Part shown: in pieces, positions 8,858-18,884 of the stretch
How positions within the stretch are numbered: the stretch's first letter is position 1
How the letters are laid out: every line of letters starts with the position of its first letter
Assembly (NCBI RefSeq): GCF_000739085.1
Contig: NZ_CP009110.1
Span: 4,960,001 to 5,024,000 of the forward strand
Direction of reading: 5' to 3'
From: Amycolatopsis methanolica 239
GTDB taxonomy: Bacteria > Actinomycetota > Actinomycetes > Mycobacteriales > Pseudonocardiaceae
Length of the DNA stretch: 64,000 bases
Notes under the pieces: generated by a model
The model's input: only the letters and a program-made list of their open reading frames with translations
Databases searched by the model: none
What the model was told of the DNA's origin: nothing
Program-made: the position numbers and the translations under genes

Positions 8858-10084
8858 CTATTCGTAGGCGACCCGGTAGTGCTTGATGCCGTTGAGCCAG
8901 CCCGAACGCAACCGCTCCGGCGGCGCGATCTCGCGGATACCAGGCATTTCGTCGGCGATGGCGTTGAAGATCAGGTCGATCTCCAGGCGCGCGAGATTCG
9001 CCCCGAGGCAGTAGTGCGAGCCGGTGCCGCCGAAGCCGACGTGCGGGTTCGGATCCCGCAGCACGTCGAACTTCTCGGGCTCGTCGAATACCTCGGGGTC
9101 GAAGTTGGCCGAGCTGTAGAACATGCCGACGCGGTCGCCCTTGCGGATGTGCTGGCCGCCGAGCTCGGTGTCGGCGGTCGCGGTGCGCTGGAAGGCGATC
9201 ACCGGGGTGGCCCAGCGGACGATCTCGTCCGGCGCGGTCTTCGGCCGCTGCTCGCGGTAGAGCTCCCACTGGTCGGGGTGGTCGAGCATGGCCTTCATGC
9301 CGTGGGTGATGGCGTTGCGGGTGGTCTCGTTGCCCGCCACCGACAGCAGGATGACGAAGAAGCCGAACTCCTCCGAGCTGAGCGACTCACCGTCCACATC
9401 GGCCTGGACGAGCTTGGTGACGATGTCGTCCATCGGGCACCTCCGGCGCTCCTCGGCCATGTTCCACGCGTAGCCGACGAGTTCGGCGGAGGCGGCGATC
9501 GGTTCGATGTCGTACTCCGGGTCGTCGTAGCCGATCATCTGGTTGGACCAGTCGAAGATCTTGCGGCGGTCCTCCTGCGGGATGCCGATCAGCTCGGCGA
9601 TGGCCTGCAGCGGGAGTTCGCACGCGACGTCCTCGACGAAGTCGCCGGAGCCCTTCTTCTTCGCCTCGTGCACGATGCGCGCGGCGCGGTCGCGGAGCGT
9701 GTCCTCCAGGCGGGCGATCGAGCGGGGCGTGAAGCCCTTCGACACTATGCGGCGCAGCTTGGTGTGCTGGGGCGCGTCCATGTTGAGCAGGACGAGGCGG
9801 TTCGCGTCGAGCCCCTCGTCGGTCATGTTCTCGTCGAACCGGATGATCGCGAGCTTCTCCTGCGAGGAGTAGAGCTCGCTGTCCTTCGACACGGTCTTGA
9901 CGTCTTCGTGCCGGGTGACGACCCAGAACCCGTCGTCGCGGAAGCCCGCGCGGTTGTGCGGCTGCGCGTTCCACCAGACCGGCGCGGTCTTGCGGAGCTC
10001 GGCGAACTCCTCCAGCGGAAGCCTTGCCGCGATCAGGTCGGGGTCGGTGAAATCGAAGCCGGCGGGGATCAGGGGCGTGGCCAC
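8858..10084 (-). CDS. cyp125: Steroid C26-monooxygenase CYP125
   Basis: A 408-residue cytochrome P450. The I-helix is AGNETTRN (residues 250-257), the K-helix ExxR is E287-R290, and the haem loop FGGTGSHYCLG has its ligand Cys at 359. Sequence, length and the divergent neighbour fadA5 all fit CYP125, which hydroxylates and further oxidises C26 of cholesterol or cholestenone to start side-chain degradation. Two KstR boxes lie in the shared 221-bp spacer, the nearer 31 bp from this ATG. In M. tuberculosis cyp125 belongs to the igr operon with chsE1; here it stands alone. It needs ferredoxin and reductase from elsewhere. Confidence 0.93.
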   Translation of the reverse strand: MATPLIPAGFDFTDPDLIAARLPLEEFAELRKTAPVWWNAQPHNRAGFRDDGFWVVTRHEDVKTVSKDSELYSSQEKLAIIRFDENMTDEGLDANRLVLLNMDAPQHTKLRRIVSKGFTPRSIARLEDTLRDRAARIVHEAKKKGSGDFVEDVACELPLQAIAELIGIPQEDRRKIFDWSNQMIGYDDPEYDIEPIAASAELVGYAWNMAEERRRCPMDDIVTKLVQADVDGESLSSEEFGFFVILLSVAGNETTRNAITHGMKAMLDHPDQWELYREQRPKTAPDEIVRWATPVIAFQRTATADTELGGQHIRKGDRVGMFYSSANFDPEVFDEPEKFDVLRDPNPHVGFGGTGSHYCLGANLARLEIDLIFNAIADEMPGIREIAPPERLRSGWLNGIKHYRVAYE

Positions 10085-10114
10085 GGCTACCTCCCGAGGT
10101 GCCTCACGTCGTCG

Positions 10115-10128
10115 TGGAACACGTTCTA
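10115..10128. promoter_or_regulatory. KstR operator (cyp125 side)
   Basis: TGGAACACGTTCTA is a full match to TNNAACNNGTTNNA with a palindromic GAACNNGTTC core. Confidence 0.85.
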
Positions 10129-10258
10129 AACCCGATTAGAGCATACGGTGTTAACCAAGTCGAGAGTTTGAGTGAAACCCGTTTACTCGATCTTGAATGC
10201 CCTGGTGGTCCGATTGGCCACCAAGTGACGGTTGACCTGGGTCACACTTGCTCAATAT

Positions 10259-10272
10259 TGAAACAAGTTCTA
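10259..10272. promoter_or_regulatory. KstR operator (fadA5 side)
   Basis: TGAAACAAGTTCTA is a full match to TNNAACNNGTTNNA. It ends 33 bp before the fadA5 GTG, so each divergent promoter has its own box. Confidence 0.85.
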
Positions 10273-10278
10273 CTTTAA

Positions 10279-11966
<1,688 letters not shown>

Positions 11967-12143
11967 CGCGCCGGGCCGTCGCCGGCATTGCGGTCCGGAA
12001 CACGCACGATCCGGCATCGGCGAGGCGGCGTCTCACCCCGACACGGGCACCCCCGGCTCACCCCGACGCGGGCACCAAGGCCCTTCCACGGACGTCAAGC
12101 CCACCCTCACGCCGGGCGCGTGAGGGTATCCTCGTACCTGGTC

Positions 12144-12587
12144 TCACTTGCGCTCGAAACGCACCACCTCCCGGCCCGGCCACCAGGTGGTCGCCACCAG
12201 CTTGTCGCCCTCGACCGTTGTCAGCACCGACTGCTGGAGGTCGAGCCGGAAGAGGTGGCTCGGTTGCATGTCGCCCTGGACGGCGTCCAGGACGGCCTTC
12301 TCGGTGACCTCTATCGCGACCCCCGACAGCTTCGCGTCGCCCTCGGCGGATGGGTGGGCGTGCAACGCGAACCGGCCGTCGCGCCGCAGGTCGTGCGCCT
12401 TGCGCGCGCCCCACATCGACCCGATGAACAGATCGGGCCCGTGGAAGTCGACCTCGGTGCCGCTCACCCGGGGCGACCCGTCCCGCCGCAGAGTCGCCAG
12501 CACGTGCGTCTCCGCCGCCGTCAACCGCTCACGCACCACCGCCGCCAGCGCCGGCGCTTGCTCTTCGAATTCCCTCCAGTTGGTCAC
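12144..12587 (-). CDS. PPOX-fold (pyridoxamine-phosphate-oxidase-like) flavin/F420 protein
   Basis: A 147-residue split-barrel protein: ETHVLATLRRDGSPRVSGTEV is the typical N-terminal strand pair, followed by GPDLFIGSMWGARKAHDLRRDGRFALHAHP. Such proteins bind FMN or F420 and reduce diverse substrates; this one cannot be assigned further. GTG at 12587 is taken as the start because translation upstream runs into the promoter region shared with the divergent methyltransferase. A TAG-flanked low-complexity stretch precedes its 3' end. Confidence 0.75.
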   Translation of the reverse strand: MTNWREFEEQAPALAAVVRERLTAAETHVLATLRRDGSPRVSGTEVDFHGPDLFIGSMWGARKAHDLRRDGRFALHAHPSAEGDAKLSGVAIEVTEKAVLDAVQGDMQPSHLFRLDLQQSVLTTVEGDKLVATTWWPGREVVRFERK

Positions 12588-12656
12588 GTCCGCAGTGTGA
12601 CAGGGGGTACCGACAAAACCGGGCGCGCGCACCGCCGCCCGGCTAAGGTGCGTGCC

Positions 12657-13382
12657 GTGCCCGACGCGATCTTCGCCCACCCCCGCCTCGCCCCGGTCTA
12701 CGACACCTTCGACGGCGAGCGCGACGACCTCGACCTGTACCTGTCGATCGCCGACGAGCTCAAGGCCGAACACGTGCTGGACGTCGGTTGCGGCACGGGC
12801 AGCCTGGCCGTGCTCCTCGCCGCGACGGGCCGCACCGTGGTGGGCGTCGACCCGGCGGAGGCGTCGCTGGCGGTCGCGCGCGCGAAGGATCCGGACGGGA
12901 AGATCACCTGGATCCACGGCGACGCCACCGATCTGCCCCCGGCCGCCGGTGATCTCGCCGCCATGACGGGGAACGTCGCGCAGGTGTTCCTTACCGACGA
13001 AGACTGGGCCCGGACCCTCGCGGGCATCCGGACCGGGCTGCGGCCGGGCGGTCACTTCGTGTTCGAGACGCGCCGCCCGGAGCGGCGGGCCTGGGAGGAC
13101 TGGGCCGCGGCGACCGGCCCGCTGGTGCTCGACGTGCCCGGCGCCGGCCGCGTGGAGCGACGCATGGAAGTCACGGACGTCAGCCTGCCGCTGGTGTCGT
13201 TCCGCTTCACGTACCGGTTCCTGGCCGACGGCGAAGTGGTCACCTCGGACTCCACGCTGCGGTTCCGTGAGCGCGACGAGGTCGAGGAAAGCCTTGCCGC
13301 ACAAGGATTCCGCGTGGCCGACGTGCGGGACACCCCGGACCGGCCCGGCATGGAGTTCGTGTTCCTGGCGCAGCGGGACTAG
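12657..13382 (+). CDS. Class I SAM-dependent methyltransferase
   Basis: A 241-residue Rossmann methyltransferase: motif I HVLDVGCGTGSLAVLL near residue 40, VVGVDPAEASLAVARAK for the acidic ribose-binding loop, and GDATDLP for motif II. It resembles the UbiE/Methyltransf_25 group; the substrate is unknown. GTG at 12657 was chosen (GTG at 12648 is in frame too). It is divergent from the PPOX protein and convergent with a broken F420-type gene, whose stop overlaps this gene's stop by a few bases. Confidence 0.82.
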   Translation: MPDAIFAHPRLAPVYDTFDGERDDLDLYLSIADELKAEHVLDVGCGTGSLAVLLAATGRTVVGVDPAEASLAVARAKDPDGKITWIHGDATDLPPAAGDLAAMTGNVAQVFLTDEDWARTLAGIRTGLRPGGHFVFETRRPERRAWEDWAAATGPLVLDVPGAGRVERRMEVTDVSLPLVSFRFTYRFLADGEVVTSDSTLRFRERDEVEESLAAQGFRVADVRDTPDRPGMEFVFLAQRD

Positions 13383-14141
13383 CTCCGGCGCCCACTGAGG
13401 TTGTCGCGCAGCCCCGGCTCGGTGGCTTGAACCGCCTTCGCGACTTCGACGAGTGTGGCGATCGGGTCGTCGCCAAGGGGGTAGACGCCGACGTGGTCGG
13501 CGCCGGCCGCTCGATGAGCCGGTCGCTGCCCGCGCCGGAGAGATCGTCTTCAGTGAAGCCGAGACGCCGGAGGTCGCTCGCGTAGTTGCGCACACCCAGC
13601 GCGGTTCCGGGCGGCGGCGCGGGCTCGGTTCACGTCCGGCTCGACGAGGGCGAAATGCCCGGGCAACAGCAGCTTCCCGGGGCCCAGAATCGAGCGGGCC
13701 CGCCGGGTGTGCTCCGGGGTGACCATGCCGGGAATGACTCCGGCGGTGCGCGCCCCTGCCAAGCGCAGCACCCGCGGCCCGAGCGCGGCCACCACGATGC
13801 GGTCGGCCGGCACGCCCGCGCTGCCGAGCCGGTCCAGGCAGGACACCAGCGTGTCGTACGGGCAGGTGTGTTCGGCGTGCACTTCGCGGTGGCCGATTCC
13901 GACGCCGAGCAGGAAGCGCCTGGGGTGCCTGGCTTCGATCCTGTGGTAGGAGGCCGCGACGGTTTCCGCGTCGGCGGTCCAGACGTTCACCACACTCGTG
14001 CCGACAGTCAGCCGGATGGTCGCGTCGGGAGGCGTCCAGCCAGAGCGTTCCGTAGCCTGCGCGCTCCACCTCGACCGCGCGGTCCGGGTCCACTTCGTGC
14101 TCGCGCAGGTGCGCGCCGAGCAGACCGAGATCGATGTCCAT
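13379..14141 (-). pseudogene. Luciferase-like (F420-type) oxidoreductase, multiply frameshifted
   Basis: The start MDIDLGLLGAHLREHEVDPD at 14141 and AEVERAGYGTLWL-like sequence lie in one frame. GTSVVNVWTADAETVAASYHR and RFLLGVGIGHREVH continue in a second (about 13620-14020). NYASDLRRLGFTEDDL is in a third (about 13520-13590), and the tail GVYPLGDDPIATLVEVAKA in yet another down to the TAG at 13379. Order and content match the LLM-class F420-dependent family of about 250-280 residues. At least three frame changes make it a pseudogene unless the assembly is wrong here. Confidence 0.7.
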
Positions 14142-14231
14142 GTCCCGACTCCAGCACCAGGGCTCGCCGGGAACCAGAACCAGGGCTGCCGCACAGCGAT
14201 AATCTGGAGGCATCGTCGCAGGGGAGACCGG

Positions 14232-15091
14232 GTGGAACTACGGGCGTTGCGGTACTTCGTCACGGTCGCGGACGAGCTGCACTTCGGACGGGCCGCCGAG
14301 CGGCTGCACATCGCTCAGCCGGCGGTCAGCAGGCGGATCGCGGCACTGGAGCGCGAGCTGGGGGTCCGCCTGTTGGACCGCTCACCGCGCCGCGTCCGGC
14401 TGACCGAGGCGGGACGCCGGGTGCTCGCCGCCGCGCGGGAGGCGCTCGCGGCCGTCGATCGGGTTCGGGTCGCGGCACGCGAGTGTGCAGGTGTCATGCG
14501 CATCGGGACCGGCGCCGGGCAGTTCACCGCCCGGCTGGAACGCGGGATCGACGCGTTGCGGGAAAGGCCCCGGGATTCGACGTCGTGCTCGTCGACCTGC
14601 CGCTGACCGCTCGCTTGAACGCTCTGCGGCAGGGGGAGATCGACCTTGCCCTGGCAAGGGAGGTGCGTTCGGCGCCCGGGCTGCGGGTGTTGCCGACCTG
14701 GACCGAGGCCTTGTTCGCGGTCGTGTCGACCCGGCAGCCCGCCGCCGGCCGCGCGGTCGTCGGCGTTGCCGAACTGGCCGCCGGTCCCCTGAAGACTTCC
14801 CAGGACCACGACCCGTCGGTGCTCAGCGCGCTGCCCGACGTCGGACTCCAGGGACCACCGGCGCACCGCGCGGGGACGGTGCACGACAGGATCGTCGAGG
14901 TCGGCTCCGATCCGCGCAGCTGGACCGTGCTGCCCGCCGACCAGGTGATCGAGATCCGCTCCACCCGGGTGCGCGCGATCCCGCTCGAGCCGCGAACGAC
15001 GATCGCGGGCAGCGTCGTCGTGCCGGGCGACCTCCCGTGCGCCTGCGCAGCAGCCCACGTGACGGCCTTCGGTGACGGCACGGCCGCCTGA
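14232..15091 (+). pseudogene. LysR-family regulator with one frameshift
   Basis: GTG at 14232 opens MELRALRYFVTVADELHFGR, a textbook LysR N-terminus with AAERLHIAQPAVSRRIAALE as the helix-turn-helix. The frame breaks near 14560-14580 (after GIDALRE) and the effector domain continues in another frame as GFDVVLVDLPLTARLNALRQGEIDLAL to the TGA at 15091. Total coding length fits a normal LysR of about 285 residues, so a single indel separates the halves. It is divergent from the broken F420-type gene at 13379-14141, its likely former target. Confidence 0.75.
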
Positions 15092-15118
15092 TCCCAGAGG
15101 CCCCAGGCCCGGCCCTAC

Positions 15119-15517
15119 CTAGCGCGCCACGGCCGCCTTCGCATCGTCGTAGGCTCGGCGCGCGGCTTCGACCTCCGCCACCCGGCCCTCGACCAGCTCG
15201 ATCAACTCCCGCAGCCGGCCGGCCACCTCGGCGCCGAGCGGCGTCAGGCTGTACTCGACGCGCGGTGGGATCGTCGGCTCGGCCTCGCGGTGCACGAAAC
15301 CGTCGCGTTCGAGCGCCTGCAACGTCTGGGCCAGCATCTTCTCGCTGACGCCGTCGACCTTGCGGCGCAACGCGTTGAACCGGAACGGCCCCTCGGCGAG
15401 CGCGGCCAGCGCGAGCGTGCCCCAGCGCCCCGTCACGTGCTCCAGCACGCCGCGCGACGTGCACGCGCGTGCGAAGACGTCGGCGACCAACTGGTCGTGC
15501 TCGGCGTCGCAACTCAT
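15119..15517 (-). CDS. HxlR-family transcriptional regulator
   Basis: A 132-residue winged-helix regulator: LEHVTGRWGTLALAALAEGPFRF, then LRRKVDGVSEKMLAQTLQALERDGFVHRE and the wing PRVEYSLTPLGAEV. It is divergent from an NmrA-type quinone reductase, the same arrangement as ytfH/qorB of enterobacteria. It probably represses both genes through the palindrome at 15587-15604 and may sense redox or electrophile stress. The ATG at 15517 was chosen because MSCDAEHD gives the family's usual short N-terminus; Cys3 there is a possible redox residue. Confidence 0.85.
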   Translation of the reverse strand: MSCDAEHDQLVADVFARACTSRGVLEHVTGRWGTLALAALAEGPFRFNALRRKVDGVSEKMLAQTLQALERDGFVHREAEPTIPPRVEYSLTPLGAEVAGRLRELIELVEGRVAEVEAARRAYDDAKAAVAR

Positions 15518-15586
15518 GACACCGAGGATACCTGGTGGCGCCCACGATTCCCGGTGACGGTACTCACCCATAGTTGGCACTTTCGA

Positions 15587-15604
15587 GAAGTTAGTACTAA
15601 CTTC
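15587..15604. promoter_or_regulatory. Perfect 18-bp palindrome, probable HxlR operator
   Basis: GAAGTTAGTACTAACTTC is fully self-complementary and unusually AT-rich for this DNA. It lies between the divergent hxlR-type gene and the NmrA-type gene, 35 bp before the latter's ATG. Confidence 0.75.
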
Positions 15605-15638
15605 GCCGGTGAGCAGACGTCCGAGAAGGAGCGAGAAC

Positions 15639-16490
15639 ATGACCATCGTCGTCACCGGCGCCACCGGCCAGCTGGGCCGCCACGTCGTCGCCGGGTTGCG
15701 CGAAAAGCTGCCCGCCGGCCAGATCGTCGCCGCGGTGCGCAGCCCGGAGAAGGCCGCGAACCTGGGCGTCGAAGTGCGGAAAGCCGACTACGACCGGCCG
15801 GAGACGCTCGCGACGGCGTTCGCCGGCGCGAGCAAGGTGCTGCTGATCTCGGGCAACGCGGTGGGCCACCGGGTTCCGCAGCACCAGGCCGTGGTGGACG
15901 CCGCGAAGGCGGCCGGTGTCACGCACCTGGTCTACACGAGCGCGCCGCACGCGGACGACACCCCGCTGGTGCTGGCGCCCGAGCACAAGGCGACCGAGGA
16001 GATCATCCGCGCGTCCGGCGTGCCGTTCACGATCCTGCGCAACAACTGGTACACCGAGAACTACGTGCAGAACGCACAGCAGGCCATCGCGACCGGCGTG
16101 CTGATCGGCAGCGCCGGCGCGGGCCGGGTCGCGAGCGCCACGCGGGCCGACTTCGCCGCGGGCGCCGTGGCGGTCCTCACCGGCGAGGGGCACGAGGGCA
16201 AGGTGTACGAACTGGGCGGCGACGTCGCGTGGACGTTCGACGACCTCGCCGGCGAGATCTCCACCATCGCGGGCAAGGAGATCCGCTACCGCAACCTGAC
16301 CGCCGACGAGCACCGCGCGGCGCTGGTCGAGGCCGGGCTGCCCGCGGAGACGGCCGGGTTCGTGGTGGCACTCGACCAGAACATCGCCGAGGGCACGCTC
16401 GCGGAGGTGACCGGCGAGCTGTCGGCGCTGATCGGGCGCCCGACGACCCCGCTGGGCGAAGGTCTTGCCGCTGCGCTGAAGGAAGCCTGA
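15639..16490 (+). CDS. NmrA-like NAD(P)H:quinone oxidoreductase (QorB type)
   Basis: A 283-residue atypical short-chain dehydrogenase: TGATGQLGRHVV is the dinucleotide loop at residues 6-17, followed by AAVRSPEKA, LVYTSAPHADDTPL and LRNNWYTENY, the last two typical of the QorB/NmrA group. It likely reduces quinones with NADPH. AGAAGGAG precedes the ATG at 15639. The promoter overlaps the palindrome discussed for the HxlR regulator. Confidence 0.85.
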   Translation: MTIVVTGATGQLGRHVVAGLREKLPAGQIVAAVRSPEKAANLGVEVRKADYDRPETLATAFAGASKVLLISGNAVGHRVPQHQAVVDAAKAAGVTHLVYTSAPHADDTPLVLAPEHKATEEIIRASGVPFTILRNNWYTENYVQNAQQAIATGVLIGSAGAGRVASATRADFAAGAVAVLTGEGHEGKVYELGGDVAWTFDDLAGEISTIAGKEIRYRNLTADEHRAALVEAGLPAETAGFVVALDQNIAEGTLAEVTGELSALIGRPTTPLGEGLAAALKEA

Positions 16491-16655
16491 GGAAAGTCCA
16501 CTGTGGAGTGGCGCCGGTGGGGATCTCCGCTGCCGGCGCCCTGGGTGGCACGAGTGATGGCCGGGGTTGCGCGCGCACAGGTTGAGAACGAGTGTGGGGG
16601 CGAGCTCGAACGGGTGCGTGGGTGGGCGGTGCTCCCGTTGTGCTTGACTGCGCCC

Positions 16656-17459
16656 ATGATCTCGGAGAGCGGCGCGTGCCCGGTGCCGGACGGGGAGTTG
16701 CACGTCGAGCGGAGCGGGGCCGGCCCGGCGCTGCTCCTGGTGCCCGGGGGAACCGGGGCGGCCGCCTCCTACCGGGCCCTCGCCGAGCAGCTCGCGACCC
16801 GCTACACCGTTCTCGGGTACGACCGGCGTGGGCACTTCGGCAGCACGGACTCCACGGACGGGCCGCTGACCGTCGCGCGGCACGCTGATGACGCGCGTGC
16901 TGTCGTCGAGCATTTCGGCTACAGCAAGGCTCTCGTGTTCGGCAGCAGCGCCGGCGGTCAGATCGGGCTGGAGCTCGCCGTCCGGCACCCCGACGTCGTC
17001 AGCGGGCTGGTCGTCCACGAGCCGCCCGCCGTCGGCCTGCTGCCGGACGCCGACGAGTGGCTCGAGTTCGCCGCAGAGCAGGCCGCCCTCAGCGCGGACG
17101 GCGACGTCTTCGCGGCGTTCCAGGGGTTCCTCGGCTCCATCGCGGGCGCCGGGCTGCCCCCGCTGAAAACCGTGCGCCTGCCGCACGAACACGAGTGGCG
17201 CCTGCTGTTCGACCGCGAACTCGTCGGCTTCTACCGCTACCTGCCGGACCTCGACGCACTCCGCCGCGGCCCGGTGCCGATCGTGCTGACCGCGGGCGAA
17301 GGCAGCCGCGGTTACTACCACTACCGCCCGGCGCGCGCGCTCGCCCTCGAACTGGGCTTGCCGTTCGTCGAACTGCCCGGGGCGCACCTCGCCCCCCAGC
17401 GCAACGCGAAAGCGTTCGCCGATGCCCTGAACACCGTTCTCGCCGACCTGGTCCTCTGA
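16656..17459 (+). CDS. Alpha/beta hydrolase
   Basis: A 267-residue alpha/beta-hydrolase. The oxyanion region is LVPGGTGAAASYR (residues 28-40), the nucleophile elbow GSSAGG has Ser98, and a late GAHLAPQ supplies the probable catalytic His. The substrate is unknown. The ATG at 16656 begins MISESGACPVPDGELHVERSG, which aligns with the family's first strand; upstream in-frame starts at 16503 would add unrelated low-complexity sequence. It stands alone and ends in a region with two strong hairpins. Confidence 0.82.
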   Translation: MISESGACPVPDGELHVERSGAGPALLLVPGGTGAAASYRALAEQLATRYTVLGYDRRGHFGSTDSTDGPLTVARHADDARAVVEHFGYSKALVFGSSAGGQIGLELAVRHPDVVSGLVVHEPPAVGLLPDADEWLEFAAEQAALSADGDVFAAFQGFLGSIAGAGLPPLKTVRLPHEHEWRLLFDRELVGFYRYLPDLDALRRGPVPIVLTAGEGSRGYYHYRPARALALELGLPFVELPGAHLAPQRNAKAFADALNTVLADLVL

Positions 17460-17535
17460 CCACCACACCCGAAACCTGTCGAGTTCCTGTGAAAGGCGGT
17501 CCGCGCGCCGCAACGCGCGCTATCCTGACTCCACA

Positions 17536-17658
17536 CGGCCGGTGTCATCCTCCCCAGTTTCACACCGGCCGGTGCTCCGGCGCTTACCTCCCCCTCGGGC
17601 GCTGGAGCGAGGCCCCCGGGCCGCGCCTTCCTCCCCCAGTTTCGGCGCGGCCCGGGGG
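17536..17658. terminator. Twin hairpins between convergent genes
   Basis: Hairpin 1 pairs 17536-17545 with 17562-17571 (10 bp). Hairpin 2 pairs CCCCCGGGCCGCGCC at 17613-17627 with its exact complement at 17644-17658 (15 bp). Both loops are 16 nt and share CCCCAGTTTC at the 3' side. The block separates a plus-strand hydrolase from the minus-strand amidohydrolase, so a bidirectional terminator is the plain reading; there is no long T run on either side. Confidence 0.6.
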
Positions 17659-17663
17659 TCTTC

Positions 17664-18884
17664 TCACTTCTGCGAGCCGGGCGCGACCACGCGCACGCCG
17701 TCCTGCCACACCTCGCGGATCCGTCCCGGCAACGCGGCCAGGTCGTAGGCGTCGCCGGACACGACCACCAGGTCCGCGCGGAAACCCGGTTCCAGCCTGC
17801 CTAGCGACTCACCGAACCCGAGCAGCTCCGCAGCCGACGACGTCGACGCGGCGAGCACCTCGCCGGGGCTCATGCCGGCCGCCTGCATCAGCGGCAGCTC
17901 TTCGAGGTTCGTGCCGTGCGGGCCGACGCCGCTGTCGGTGCCCATCGCGATCTTCACCCCGGCTTCGACCGCGCGGCGGATCGACGATGCGTGCACCTCC
18001 GCCACGTCCTCGGCCTTGCGGATCATCTCGTCGGTCAGCGCCGCGCCCGCCCGGGCCGCGCGGATGACCGCGATCGGCGCGATCAGCGTCGGCACCAGCC
18101 ACGTGCCGTGCGCGAGCATCAGTTCGATGGCCTCGTCGTCGAGGTAGATGCCGTGCTCGATGGACCGGATCCCCGCCCGCACCGCGTTCTTGATGCCCTC
18201 GGTGCCCTGCGCGTGCGCCATCACCGCCTTGCCCTGCATGGCGGCCTCGGCGACCAGCACGTCCAGCTCGGCCGGGGTGAATTGCGTGTGCCGCGGGTCG
18301 TCACCGGGCGAGAGCACCCCGCCGGTCGTGCACACCTTGAGCACGTCGGCGCCCGCGCGCAGCAACTCCCGCGCAGCCTTTCGCATCTCGTCCGGCCCGT
18401 CGACGACCGTGGACGGCCGCCCCGGGTGCGGCAGCGTCAACGGAACGCAGTGCCCCGAAGGCATCCAGTCGTCGCCGTGCCCACCGGTCTGGCTGATGAT
18501 GCCGATCGAGATCTCCAGCCGCGGGCCGCTGATCAGCCCGTCCGCCTGAGCCTTCTTGATGCCGAGGTCCGCGCCGCCCGCGTCGCGCACCGTCGTGATC
18601 CCCAGTTCGAGCGTGCTGCGCAGGTTCCGCGCCGCCTCGTAGAACTGGTAGGAAAACGGTTTCTGGAACAGCTTGATCAGGCTGATGTCGGACACGGTGA
18701 CGTGCACGTGGCAGTCGAACAGCCCGGGCAGCAGCGTGGTGCCCGCGCAGTCGACGACCTCGTCGGCGTCCAGGCCGGTGCCGATCGCGGCGATGCGGCC
18801 GTCCTCGACCACCACGTCCGCGTCGAACGGGTCGCTACCGGTGCCGTCGAAGACGCGGCCGCCGGCGAACAGGATCCGGGTCAT
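17664..18884 (-). CDS. Metal-dependent amidohydrolase (imidazolonepropionase/prolidase-like)
   Basis: A 406-residue amidohydrolase-superfamily enzyme with the metal motif DCHVHV (His59, His61), ADVLKVCTTGG providing the bridging Lys, VMAHAQGTEG and RSIEHG for two further His ligands, and GTDSG for the catalytic Asp. The sequence resembles the Xaa-Pro dipeptidase-like/aryldialkylphosphatase subgroup. Its ATG overlaps the stop of the upstream M20 peptidase (ATGA), so the two are translated together and may act in sequence on an amide or peptide substrate that the nearby MFS protein could import. Confidence 0.85.
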   Translation of the reverse strand: MTRILFAGGRVFDGTGSDPFDADVVVEDGRIAAIGTGLDADEVVDCAGTTLLPGLFDCHVHVTVSDISLIKLFQKPFSYQFYEAARNLRSTLELGITTVRDAGGADLGIKKAQADGLISGPRLEISIGIISQTGGHGDDWMPSGHCVPLTLPHPGRPSTVVDGPDEMRKAARELLRAGADVLKVCTTGGVLSPGDDPRHTQFTPAELDVLVAEAAMQGKAVMAHAQGTEGIKNAVRAGIRSIEHGIYLDDEAIELMLAHGTWLVPTLIAPIAVIRAARAGAALTDEMIRKAEDVAEVHASSIRRAVEAGVKIAMGTDSGVGPHGTNLEELPLMQAAGMSPGEVLAASTSSAAELLGFGESLGRLEPGFRADLVVVSGDAYDLAALPGRIREVWQDGVRVVAPGSQK

